This document shows, one piece after another, positions 35,374 through 45,025 of a DNA stretch of 64,000 nucleotides. A model generated the notes under the pieces. It saw nothing but the letters and a program-made list of their open reading frames with translations. It made no database searches and was not told where the DNA came from. Position 1 is the first letter of the stretch. Every line of letters starts with the position of its first letter. This DNA comes from Saururus chinensis (taxonomy: Eukaryota; Streptophyta; Magnoliopsida; Piperales; Saururaceae), in assembly GCA_035235625.1 (NCBI GenBank), contig CP141147.1, forward strand, positions 31,001 through 95,000. Direction: 5' to 3'. A program made the position numbers and the translations under genes.

Positions 35374-35398
35374 GTCCTTGAACATTTGGGATTCATAT
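35374..35398 (+). pseudogene. Unidentified exon, copy 2 (truncated)
   Basis: VLEHLGFI after a TATATCTATAG acceptor, cut off at TTCAT where the sequence switches to the intron of the inositol polyphosphate 5-phosphatase fragment. TTCAT is shared by both partners, so the junction shows microhomology. Confidence 0.5.
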
Positions 35399-35662
35399 TT
35401 TGACTACCCATTTTTTAGCATGTTGATTCCAGTCCTCTTCTTGAAAGGAGAGATTTTTTTTCTTGTATCGATTCTATTTTTTTTTAGTTGGTTTCAATCT
35501 GCTCTTTCTTTCCCTTGATCTCTCTATCTGTCTCTGTTTTTTCACTGTTTGAAATTGAATCATTGTGTTGCAATAAAAAAAAAGAACTGAAATCATGGGT
35601 TCGATGCACACCACAGTGATTAATCACCATCTTTATTCAACTTTATGGGCTCTCTTTTTCAG

Positions 35663-36251
35663 GTGGTGATGTTGAATGGGTGAGGACCAGCTTCTCTGAG
35701 AGGGAAGCATGCACTCTGAAGAAAAGGAAAACAGGTTTTGCATCACACACACTCTTTCCTCCCCCTAGACCACACTCTTACTAACCTTTCAGTTATCTTG
35801 AATTCTCTAATACTTTATTTTTTTACCCATTTCTACAGAGGGATTAGTTAACAATAATCCACATAGAGTTCAGCATGGCTTGATCGATTTAGATGTGCAA
35901 CAAGTCATTGATGTGCAGGAGCACGGGTACTATATAAGTATATTGCATTTTAATGTGGAATAACTGGACGGTGATTGTTTTTCTTTGTTTCATTACTTCT
36001 TTCTTTTGTAAATCTAGAGTTTTTGTGGCGACATGGAATGGGGGCAGGAAATCTCCTCCAAGGTATTTAAATCTTGAGGACTGGCTTCACACTTCTCCCC
36101 TAATGATATCTATGTCCTAGGGTATTTGTTCTCAATCATACTCTTCTCTATTATTTACTTGTTGAATTGTCTTGACAACTGAAAAAAATAACATTATTGT
36201 TAATTACTCTTTACTTTTCAGGATTCAAGAAATTGTGCTCTAAATGCTAGA
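35663..36251 (+). pseudogene. Inositol polyphosphate 5-phosphatase fragment, copy 1
   Basis: Four exon remnants in order: 35663-35734 (GDVEWVRTSFSEREAC), 35839-35926 (GLVNNNPHRVQHGLIDLDVQ), 36018-36121 (VFVATWNGGRKSPPRYLNL, then EDWLHTSP) and 36222-36251 (start of the FQEIVPLNAG motif, damaged by a one-base loss). The F-V-A-T-W-N-x-G-x-K-S-P-P block and LGFQEIVPLNAG mark the beginning of the catalytic domain of plant type I/II inositol polyphosphate 5-phosphatases, which remove the 5-phosphate from Ins(1,4,5)P3 and phosphoinositides. Exon phases are compatible with splicing. A one-base deletion after HTSP breaks the conserved DIYVLG reading. The rest of the catalytic domain is absent, and the sequence switches into the SRP68 intron at the palindrome. 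Confidence 0.8.
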
Positions 36252-36530
36252 AAGGTTTCATATGACTCATATGAGAAAAGAAAAAAAAGGAAAAAAAGGA
36301 AAAAAAGAAAAACGGAAAAAAAGAAAAAAAGCAAAAAAAGAAAAAAAAGGAAAAAAAGAAAAAAGAAAAAAGGAAAAAAAGAAAAAAGGAAAAAAAAGAA
36401 AAAAGAAAAAAGGAAAGAAAGAAAAAAGAGGAAAAAAAGAAAAAAAAGGAAAAAGAAAACAAGGAAAAAATGAAAAGGAACAAATGAAAAAAAGGAAAAA
36501 AAAGGAAAAGAATGGAAAAAAAGATTCTTG
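36252..36530 (+). repeat. Palindrome plus long purine tract
   Basis: TCATATGACTCATATGA (perfect palindrome around a central base) is followed by about 255 bases of A/G only, mostly A4-A8 separated by G or GG. The Lys/Glu-rich and Phe-rich frames across it are artefacts. It is the longest of four equivalent tracts and marks the switch from 5-phosphatase to SRP68 sequence. Confidence 0.9.
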
Positions 36531-36590
36531 CTAGCGATGTTCTCCCAGCCCCTCTGCCTCATGGTGATTATGCTTGTCTTTTGATTATGG

Positions 36591-37520
36591 AGCAGTTGGA
36601 GTGAGGTCCTAGTGCACGTCAACGTGTTCATTTTATAGGTAGATTGAAAAAAGGAGTCAAATGGGCCACACTTTTTTCTCATTTGTGTGCCATCAAAGGC
36701 AATTCCAGAACTTCCCTTGAAGCTGAGGTACCTTCATTTTTGCATCAAGGTTTCCTTGCTAATATGGTAGGAGCTTTTAAATTGGTCCAACATTAGAGAA
36801 TGCTTAAATATTGGCCCATTGAGTATTTGAAATTGGGTCTGCTGTAGAACTGTGTTTATTTTTTGCCGAATACAAAATTATGGTGTATAGATTTACGTTT
36901 TAATTATGTTAATCATCATTTCTTTCATTTTGTTGCTCATTGTTATTAGCTTTGAATACTTTGTTCTGAAATCTGCTTATCATGTCTTCACTACTAGTGG
37001 ATTTTTGGACTTTATTTATAATACTTATGTTTGTAAATGTTAATTTTTGGTCCTTTAATCTGTTTATGATAATACTTTATATGTGCAGGCATATGCCTCT
37101 TATATGAAAGGGACGCTGTTGTTTGAGCAAGATATGGGCCAGGACACTGCCAGGTATGCGCCATTTTGATTTTTACTTCGCTTGAAGTGATTAGTAAAAG
37201 TATATAGAAAGAACTTTGTTTACTGCCTTTTTGTTTGATGCATAGGATTTTGCAACTTGTTATAGTGTTTGCCTAACTTATTCTTGTCTAACATTGGTGC
37301 CACTGAACATGTGTGTATATATGGTCCGAACTTCTGTTTTTATATTTTTTACTAGCCTTTTGCAGTATATATCTGAGTATATATCCTTTGTGGCCTTTGA
37401 AGTGTTAAATTCCTCCTTTCTTTTTCTTCTTGAAGGGCTGTGTACACGGAGCTAGGAAAATATGGGGATGTGGAGAATCAAATTTTGTTTTGCTGAGTGT
37501 GTTGAGGAGATTGAACCTAG
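36591..37520 (+). pseudogene. SRP68: SRP68 fragment, copy B (three exons)
   Basis: Exon 1 (about 36591-36726) retains the GRLKKGVKWATLFSHLC and AIKGNSRTSLEAE readings in different frames, and its acceptor has been lost (TTATGG). Exon 2 (37089-37153) reads AYASYMKGTLLFEQDMGQD and has an in-frame 21-base deletion. Exon 3 (37436-37520) reads AVYTELGKYGDVENQIL and then shifts frame before ECVEEIEPR. The exon order and phases match the central part of plant SRP68. Frameshifts in the first and third exons and loss of the rest of the gene make it a pseudogene. The exon 3 donor leads through a microsatellite-bearing intron directly to ALY. Confidence 0.8.
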
Positions 37521-37760
37521 GTATATATCTGATTATGAAAACATTTCCTCACAATCTATGTATTTTACAATCATTGTAATATGGGAAAAGAAGTAAATAT
37601 GTCAAAGTTCTGATATATCACTGTTAAATGGAAAATATTGCCAATATCTACTATATATTGTTTGTTACAGTGTAAAATGCAGTTTGCACTAGATCAAATA
37701 TTGCCAAACTAGTGATACCAATATATTGCCGATATAACATTCCTTGGTAGGTATAGTGCA

Positions 37761-37820
37761 TATATATATATATACACACACACACTCATACGTACACGTG
37801 CACATGCACACACACACACG
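37761..37820 (+). repeat. (TA)n/(CA)n microsatellite
   Basis: TATATATATATATA followed by alternating CA repeats. The homologous place at 44423-44487 has a longer TA run and fewer CA repeats, a sign of independent slippage since duplication. Confidence 0.85.
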
Positions 37821-38063
37821 GAGAACTTGTCATTAATGTTAACACCTATGCTGCCTTTGTAGACAGAATAAGACAAAAATTGTTGTTTTTATTTTGGCTT
37901 TGCTGCCTCAGTTTCCTTTGTCCAACCATTTTTCGGATCCATGTGGCGCTCAAACTTTTTTCCAGAAAAGTGTATATTTGTTTAATGTCCATTTATTCAT
38001 ATGCACTTTGCACATAGGAAGGCATGTAATTATCTAATCTAATAATTTTGCTTGTTAATGCAG

Positions 38064-39014
38064 TGCTCTTGGAAAACCACGACTCTCAGAACAATTACTG
38101 CAAGAAGAGAGGAAAAAACTTGAAGAATATCGTGAACATGTCAGAGCAACTTACACTGAATTATGTGTTGGTGTTCGGGAGGGGCTACCTACAGATCTTG
38201 CTCGTCCATATTCAGTTAGACAGCGAGTAATTGCTTGGCATCCCAAGCCAAGAGAACTCCATGATGGCAGTGTATTGATTATTGATCGCAACAAGTGCAG
38301 GATTCAGTTTGATAAGCCAGAGTTACAAGTTGAGTTGGTCATGGTATGGTTCTTTTGAGCTTAAATGTTTTTAACATTCTAACTCTATGTTATTTGTATG
38401 ATATGCTGTCTTCTAGATGAGTAGAAAGTCATAAAATCTCTTTATAGTTTTTCCATTTTGAGGCTTTGCCAATCAGTCAGAGAATATCCAATTTCATTTT
38501 AAGGATACGAAGCAAATGTCTTGAAATTTTATGATCTATTGATATATTCTCGTTGACAACATGTAGGAAATACTGCTGGCAGAGATGAAGAATCTCCAAG
38601 ACGAAGTCCCATTTAGTGAGAACCTTCGGGGTCATTTTCGGGAGTACAATGCCAAGTTACTTAAACAGCTTGAACATGTTGATGACCAAGCAAGTACCTT
38701 TGCCTATTTGGCTCATGCATTTGTCTATTATTTCTCTTAAATTTTCTTTTTTAATGGATGATTGTGACATATTATTGTTTAATGCATCTCTTTTAGGTTT
38801 CTTATGCTTTGGAATTTTTGAAAGACCGTAACACCCTCAGTTCAAATGGGATTTCACCTTTAGTCAGCAGGCTGGGTAACAATGCTTAGAGGTCTGGCTG
38901 GAATTCCGGCCTTATTGAACAAGTCTGTTTTTTCTAATCAAGATATGGGATCTCTTGTGGTTGAAGTATATGATAGCTCAAGGCGAAAAAAAAAGGACAA
39001 TTGTGGATATGGAG
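38064..39014 (+). pseudogene. ALY: ALWAYS EARLY (LIN-9-like) fragment, copy 1
   Basis: Exon 1 (38064-38343) is fully open over 93 codons: [20 protein letters not shown] through [12 protein letters not shown] and [20 protein letters not shown] to the GTATGG donor. This is the conserved core of plant ALWAYS EARLY proteins, homologues of animal LIN-9/Mip130, nuclear DREAM/MuvB-type regulators. Exon 2 (38567-38689) is open over 41 codons (EILLAEMKNLQDEVPFSENL). Exon 3 (38797-39014) reads VSYALEFLKDRNTLSSNG, meets an in-frame TAG, then continues GLAGIPALLNKSV. The N-terminal SANT domain is absent. Exons 2 and 3 are assigned to ALY by position and by resemblance to the C-terminal coil, less firmly than exon 1. 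It is the best preserved fragment in the window. Confidence 0.8.
38690..38796 (+). other. GC-AG type intron in ALY fragment
   Basis: The exon reading DDQ-VSYAL is continuous only if the intron begins GCAAGT at 38690 (after CAA) and ends TTTTAG at 38796. GCAAGT is the strong consensus of the minor GC-AG intron class. The alternative GT three bases downstream would shift the frame. The same GC donor is present in the 45.6-kb copy and in the inverted copy at 4.15 kb. Confidence 0.65.
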
Positions 39015-41800
39015 GTAGGCAGTTACACTTCATTTATCTTTTTTTTTCCCACACTTCTACTTTTTAGCTGTAAACTTGACATTTATCGAGGGTTTATTTG
39101 AAGCTTCACGAGCCCTGTAAGTTGTATGCTTTTTTCTGAAGCCATCTTTCCTTTTTAGTTGCAATGAAGAGTTGTTTTCTTTCCTTTATTTTTTTTCATT
39201 TTTGGGCTGTGGGGGTATGATGGTAAACTTCTCATGTTCTTCCAAAGATAAGTGGTGTAATTATATCAATCATTATTCTTGTCACCACATTATTCATGTC
39301 CATTTTAAAACTTGGTTTTAGCAGCGTTGGACAGTTGTAGTTTACACTCATCTGTCCCCTTTCCATATTAAATTTCACCTGCACAGAGTTTTCAGCAAAA
39401 GTGATATATTTACTTTGTTAGGTCACGGTAGTTGGCATTGAGTGGATGAGGTGACACATTCCTACAATTTGTCTTTTGTATATTTGGAATGCATGTGTCT
39501 GTGTTGTCTAATTACTTTTCTCAGTGCATTCTGATTCTCACTGAGTAATTTTGTTTGCAGTTGGAGAAACTATACAAATGTTATTCTTGCTGATGAGATG
39601 GGTCTTGGTAAAACTATTAAGTCAGTTTCCATGTGTTTTTTACAGGTATTGTGGCCTTTGTTTTGCTGCTTGTCATGGACAATTCTTTGTTTTTAATTTT
39701 AAAAAGTTTTTAAACAGTTCTTCTTTATCTAAATAACAGCACGCACAGCAAAGACATGGACCATTTCTTGTTGTCGTACCATTGTCTACATTGTCAAACT
39801 AGGCGAAGGAATTTAAGAAGTGGCACCCTGAAATGAATGTAGTTATATATGTTGGCTACTGTGCCAGCATAGAGGTAGTCCTGCTTGTAGCTTTTTTTAA
39901 CTGTGCAAAGTTCTATTGTGAGTTCAGTGTATTTATAGAATTCACTTTAGCAGTATTAGCTGACTTAATATTTTGTTGTAGCTGCAGATCTGTCAACAGT
40001 TTTTGACCTTTTCTCTGACAAGAAAAAAGGCAGGTAGACTAAGTTTGATTCTTTGTTGACCGCATATGAAGTATTATTGAAGGATAAAACTTTGTTTTCC
40101 AAGATCATATGTTGACGAAGCACATAGGCTAAAGAATTGTGAAGCTTCGCTATATACGACTCTTTCGGTAGGTTTTACTCCCAACATTTTACTGAGAGTT
40201 TGGGGAAATTACCTTATTTTGTTTACAAGGACAAAACCTGATTTTGTTTTAACAATTAGTTCCCCCTTCCCACCAAAAAAAGACAAGCAGGAATTTAGCA
40301 CCACCTACTGTGTCAGAGGGCTTTATTACATTTTCTTGACCCAGAAAAGTTGAAGAACAAAGTTGACTTTGTTGTGAAATACAAGAATTTGAGCAAAGGA
40401 CAATTGTGGATATAGAGGTAAGCACTTACACTTCATTTATCTTTTTTTTTCCCCACACTTCTACTTTTTAGCTGTAAACTTGACGGTCATTGAGGGTTTA
40501 TTTGATGCTTCACGAGCCCAGAAAGTTGTATGCTGTTTTTTGAAGCCGACCTTTTGTTTTAGTTGCAATGAAGAGTTGTTTTTTTTCCTATTCTTTCCGT
40601 TTTGTTTTTTCGTTTTTGGGCTGTGGGGGTATGATGGTAAACTTCTCATGTTCTTCCAAAGATAAGTGGTGTAATTATATCAATCATTATTCTTGTCACT
40701 ACATCATTCATGTCCATTTTGAAACTTGGTTTTAGCAGCGTTGGACAGTTGTAGTTTACACTCATCTGTCCCCTTTCCATATTAAATTTCACATGCATAG
40801 AGTTTTCAGCAAAAGAGATATATTTACTTTGTTAGGTCACGGTAGTTGGCATTGAGTGGATGAGGTGACACATTCCTACAATTTGTCTTTTGTATATTTG
40901 GAATGCATGTGTCTGTGTTGTCTAATTACTTTTCTCAGTGCATTCTGATTCTCACTGAGTAATTTTGTTTGCAGTTGGAGAAACTATACAAATGTTATTC
41001 TTGCTGATGAGATGGGTCTTGGTAAAATTGTTCAGTTAGTTTTCATGTTTGGCTTTTTACAGGTACTGTGGCCTTTGTTTTACCGCTAGTCATGGACAAT
41101 TCTTTGTTTTTAATTTTAAAAAGTTTTTAAACAGTTCTTTATCTAAATAACAGCACGCACAGCAAAGACATGGACCATTTCTTGTTGTCGTACCATTGTC
41201 TACATTGTCAAACTAGGCCAAGGGCCAGCATAGAGGTAGTACTGCTTGTTGCTTTTTTTAACTGTGCAAAGTGTATTTAAAGAATTCATTTTAGCAGTAT
41301 TAGATGACTTAATATTTTTTTGTGGCTGCAGATCTGTCAACATTTTTTGACTTTTTCTCTGACAAGAAAAATGGCAGGCAGACTAAGTTTGATTCTTTGT
41401 TGACCACATATGAAGTATTATTGAAGGATAAAACTTGCTTTTCCAAGATCATAGGTTGACGAAGCACATTGGCTGATGAATTGTGAAGCTTCACTATACA
41501 CGACTCTTTTGGTAGGTTTTACTCTGAAAAAAGTCAAGCAGGAATTTAGCACCAAAAACAAGTTGCATATCATTCGTACTCCTTTGCAAAACAGTGTTGA
41601 GGAGTTATGGTAATTGCACTTGGCTCGGATATTTATATAATATGGCTCAATTCTTGTGCACATGTTTACTGACTGTCATAGGGCTTTATTACATTTTCTT
41701 TACCCAGAAAAGTTGAAGAACAATGATGACTTTGTTGTGAAATACAAGAATTTGAGCTCATTTAATGAAATAGAGGTATATTTGATGGCCTAAGGAAATT
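38996..41800 (+). repeat. 1.4-kb direct tandem duplication (ALY tail plus CHR5 exons)
   Basis: GGACAATTGTGGATAT occurs at 38996 and 40399, and the following intron and CHR5 exons repeat with the same 1403-base offset at first, later altered by indels. The second unit continues past the end of the first into further CHR5 exons. Confidence 0.85.
39561..40417 (+). pseudogene. CHR5: CHR5 (CHD1-type remodeller) fragment, copy a, fused to ALY exon tail
   Basis: Exons: 39561-39645 (WRNYTNVILADEMGLGKTIK, helicase motif I with Walker A), 39740-39874 (HGPFLVVVPLSTLSN-stop-AKEFKKW), 39988-40167 (FDLFSDKKKGR, then stop, TKFDSLLTAYEVLLKDKTLF, frameshift, VDEAHRLKNCEASLYTTLS, motif II) and 40319-40398 (ALLHFLDPEKLKNKVDFVVK). 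These are consecutive exons of the SNF2 ATPase lobe 1 of plant CHR5/CHD1, which slides nucleosomes. The Trp of LSNWAKEF is a TAG stop. At 40398 the coding sequence switches to the last 19 bases of ALY exon 3 and its donor, which starts a second round of ALY intron and CHR5 exons. Chromodomains, lobe 2 and the DNA-binding domain are absent. Confidence 0.85.
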
Positions 41801-42107
41801 TAAGAATATTTTATTTTTTATATTTGCCTGATTACTACTGAAATTATTACTTGATTCATGTTTAGCTTGGAAACATTTTCTGAGACGGGTGGAGAGAAAT
41901 CTCTGCCTCCAAAAATTGAGCTCATTCTTGGAGTCGAGATGTCTCCTCTCTGGAAGCAATAGGTTCTTATTACTTTGTTGTAGTCTTATTATAACATATA
42001 TTCAAATCATATTGATTGACTTGTATTTATATTTTGTATACAATAAGGTATAATAAATGGATTTTAGAGCGTAATTTTCATGACTTGGACAAAGGAGTTG
42101 AGGGAAT
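40975..42107 (+). pseudogene. CHR5: CHR5 fragment, copy b (seven exon remnants)
   Basis: Exons: 40975-41062 (WRNYTNVILADEMGLGKIVQ), 41154-41235 (with the shared TAG and an internal deletion), 41332-41511 (motif II changed to DEAHWLMNCEASLYTT), 41542-41609 (FSTKNKLHIIRTPLQNSVEE; motif III GTPLQ changed to RTPLQ), 41682-41775 (ALLHFLYPEKLKNNDDFVVK), about 41866-41958 (end of lobe 1, frameshifted; donor GT changed to AT) and about 42050-42107 (YNKWILERNFHDLDKGV). It covers more of the SNF2 ATPase than any other copy but has lost the Walker A threonine, the motif III glycine and a splice donor. It then switches to the 5-phosphatase intron near 42355. Confidence 0.85.
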
Positions 42108-42131
42108 CAGGTTTGTATTGCCTCATTTATA

Positions 42132-42187
42132 CTCCCTCTCTCTCTCTCTCTCCCTCTCCCTCTCGCTCTCCCTCCCCCCTCTTTCTC
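42132..42187 (+). repeat. C/T-rich microsatellite in CHR5 fragment
   Basis: CT repeats grading into CCCTCT and CGCTCT variants, just after the last CHR5 exon of this copy. The homologous site near 46985 has no expansion. Confidence 0.85.
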
Positions 42188-42354
42188 TTCCTTTGTTTTC
42201 GTGCAAATTCCGATTACAACAATTGTCAGTGTTTTCATGTTTTCCATGTACAATTTGTTTCACCCACTGTATATAATTTTTTAATCCCCTTTTCTCAAAT
42301 TTCTATATCATTTCAGCTTTGACATTTTTTGTCTTTTGTTTCTTCATCATTTCA

Positions 42355-43092
42355 TATTTTGACTACCCATTTTTTAGCATGTTGATTCCACAGTCCTCTT
42401 GAAAGGAGAGATTCTTTTTCCTGTTATCGATTCTATTTTTTTTAGATGGTTTCAATCTGCTCCTTCTTTCCCTTGATCTCTCTATCTCTCTCTGTTTTTT
42501 CACTGTGTGAAATCGAATCATTGTGTTACTGTAAAAAAAAAAAGAAATGAAATCATGGGTTCGATGCACATGACAGTGAACTCTTTCCTCCCCCTGGACC
42601 ACACTCCTACTAACCTTTCCTTGATCTTGAATTCTCTAATACTTTATTTTTTTACCTTTTTCTACAGAGGGATTAGTTAACAATAATCCACATAGAGTTC
42701 AGCGTGGCTTGCTCGATTTAGATGTGCATCAAGTCATTGATGTGCAGGAGCACTGGTACTATATAAGTATATTGCATATTAATGTGGAATAACTGGACGG
42801 TGGCTGTTTCTCTTTGTTTCATTACTTCTTTCTTTTGTAAATCTAGAGTTTTTGTGGCGACATGGAATGGGAGCGGGAAATCTCCTCCAAGGTATTTAAA
42901 TCTTGAGGACTGGCTTCACACTTCTCCCTTGCTGATATTTATGTCCTAGGGTATTTGTTCTCAATCATATTCTTCTATTTTATTTACTTGTTGAAATGTC
43001 TTGACAACTGAAAAAAATAACATTATTGTTAATTACTCTTTACTCTTTACTTTTCAGGTTTCAAGAAATTGTGCCTCTAAATGCTGGAAAGG
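42355..43092 (+). pseudogene. Inositol polyphosphate 5-phosphatase fragment, copy 2
   Basis: Homologous to copy 1, but about 130 bases including the first exon (EWVRTSFSERE) have been deleted near 42578. Remaining exons: 42668-42755 (GLVNNNPHRVQRGLLDLDVH), 42847-42950 (VFVATWNGSGKSPPRYLNL, then the same one-base deletion after HTSP) and 43058-43092 (FQEIVPLNAGKV, intact here). As in copy 1 the coding sequence switches at the palindrome into the SRP68 intron, so this junction existed before duplication. The catalytic centre downstream is missing. Confidence 0.8.
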
Positions 43093-43258
43093 TTTCATAT
43101 GACTCATATGAGAAAAGAAAAAAAGAAAGAAAAAGAAAAAAAGAAAAAAGAAAAAAAGGAAAAAAAGAAAAAAATGAAAAAAAGAAAAAGGAAAAAAAAG
43201 AAAAAAAGGAAAAAAAGAAAAGGAAAAAATGAAAAAAAGGAAATAAAAAGAAAAAAAT
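43093..43258 (+). repeat. Palindrome plus purine tract
   Basis: TCATATGACTCATATGA followed by about 150 bases of A/G. It matches 36252-36530 but is shorter. It is flanked by the same 5-phosphatase and SRP68 sequences. Confidence 0.9.
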
Positions 43259-43331
43259 GGTTGCTAGCGATGTTCTCCCAGCCCCTCTGCCTCATGATCT
43301 CACGGTGATTATGCTTGTCTTTTGTTTCTAG

Positions 43332-44185
43332 AGCAGTTGGAGTGAGGGTGCCAGTGCACGCCAACATTTTATTTTTATCGGTAGATTGAAAAATGCCGTC
43401 AAATGGGCCACACTTTTTTCTCATTATGGCACAGGCGATTCCAGAACTTCCCTTGAAGCTGAGGTACCTTTATTTTTGCATCAAGGTTTCCTTGCTAATA
43501 TGGTAGGAGCTTTTAAATTGGTCCAACATTAGGGAATGCTTAAATATTGGCCCATGCATTATTTGAAATTGGGTCTGCTGTAGAACTGTGTTAATTTTTT
43601 GCTAGAATACAAAATTATGGTGTATACGAAATCTGCTTATCATGTCTTTACTAGTAGTGGATTTTTGTATTTTATTATTACTTATGTTTGTAAATGTTAA
43701 TTTTTGGCCTTTAATTTGTTTATGATAATACTTTATATGTGCAGGCATATGCCTCTTATATGAAAGGGATGTTGTTATTTGAGCGAGATATGGGCCGGGA
43801 CATTGCATTAATGAATTTCAAGCATGTCAGGTATACGATTTAACATTGGTACAAAGTATATAGAATGAACTTTGTTCATTGTACTTTTGTTTGATGCATA
43901 GGATTTTGCAACTTGTTATAGTGTTTGCCTAACTTATTCTTGTCTAACATTGGTGCCACTGAACATGTGTGTATATATGGTCCGAACTTCTGTTTTTATA
44001 TTTTTTACTAGCCTTTTGCAGTATATATCTGAGTATATATCCTTTCTGGCCTTTGAAGTGTTAAATTCCACTTTTCTTTTTCTTCTTGAAGGGCTGTTTA
44101 CGAGGAGCTAGGAAAATATGGGGATGTGGTGAATCAAATTTTGTGCTGCTGAGCGTGTTGAGCGTGTTGAGGAGATTGAACCTAG
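43332..44185 (+). pseudogene. SRP68: SRP68 fragment, copy C (three exons)
   Basis: Exon 1 (43332-43463) follows an intact TTTGTTTCTAG acceptor. It retains the KWATLFS and SRTSLEAE parts with a short deletion between them and a changed frame. Exon 2 (43745-43830) is complete and open: AYASYMKGMLLFERDMGRDI through ALMNFKHV. Exon 3 (44092-44185) reads AVYEELGKYGDVVNQILCC, then a stop. The following ERVERVEEIEPR is in another frame and includes a nine-base duplication (GAGCGTGTT). This is the best preserved SRP68 copy here and shows the ancestral exon structure. Confidence 0.8.
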
Positions 44186-44422
44186 GTATATATCTGATTA
44201 TGAAAACATTTCTTCACAATCTATGTATTTTACAATCATTGTAATATGGGAAAAGAAGTAAATATGTCAAAGTTCTGATATATCACTGTTAAATGGAAAA
44301 TATTGCCAATATCTGCTATATATTGTTTGTTACAGTGTAAAATGCAGTTTGCACTGGATCAAATATTGCCAAGCTAGTGATACTGATATATTGCCGATAT
44401 AACATTCCTTGGTAGGTATAGT

Positions 44423-44487
44423 GTATATATATATATATATATATATTTGCGCTCATGCGTACGCGTGCACATGCACACACATACACG
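44423..44487 (+). repeat. (TA)n/(CA)n microsatellite
   Basis: Counterpart of 37761-37820 with about 12 TA repeats. Confidence 0.85.
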
Positions 44488-44519
44488 GAGAACTTGTCAT
44501 TAATGTTACCCCCTGTGCT

Positions 44520-44820
44520 ACCTGTCAGCAATTTTTATCTTTTGGTACTTCTTCCGCATTTACTAAATTTGTGGCACAAAATATAAAAAATTAGTAATTT
44601 GTATGCATGTGTAAAGGCAGGATGCAAACTACCAGTTGAACTTGAAAAGAACCATTGATGGGCTTTCAAGAAGTCACATAGTTGCTACCTGTTGAACTGG
44701 AAAAGAACCATTGATAGACAAAAATTTGGGCCCATCTCAAAGGATGGGTTCCAACATTTGATATTGTAAATCTCACCATTCATTCGAAGTTGAATTTTAA
44801 GGGTAGTATAGAGAGCCTCG
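44520..44820. other. Intron segment present only in the second copy
   Basis: Between SRP68 and ALY the second copy has about 300 bases not found at the matching point near 37.86 kb. It includes a diverged internal direct repeat (GTTGAACT, AAAGAACCATTGAT). It has no coding potential. Either it was deleted from copy 1 or inserted here. Confidence 0.6.
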
Positions 44821-45025
44821 GTAAACAGAATAAGACAAAAATTGTTGTTTTTATTTTGGCTTTGCTGCCTCAGTTTCCTTTGTCCAACCATTTTTCGGAT
44901 CCATGTGGTGCTCAAACTTTTTTCCAGAAAACTGTATATTTGTTTAATGTCCATTTATTCATATGCACTTTGCACATAGGAAGGCAAGTAATTATCTAAT
45001 CTAATAATTTTGCTTGTTAATGCAG

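Noticed and set aside
36244..36682. Lys/Glu-rich (plus) and Phe-rich (minus) frames
   Set aside because: Direct consequence of the A/G tract.
43026..43424. Lys-rich frame continuing from the FQEIVPLNAG exon
   Set aside because: The first residues are a real 5-phosphatase exon, but the rest is purine tract beyond the fragment junction.
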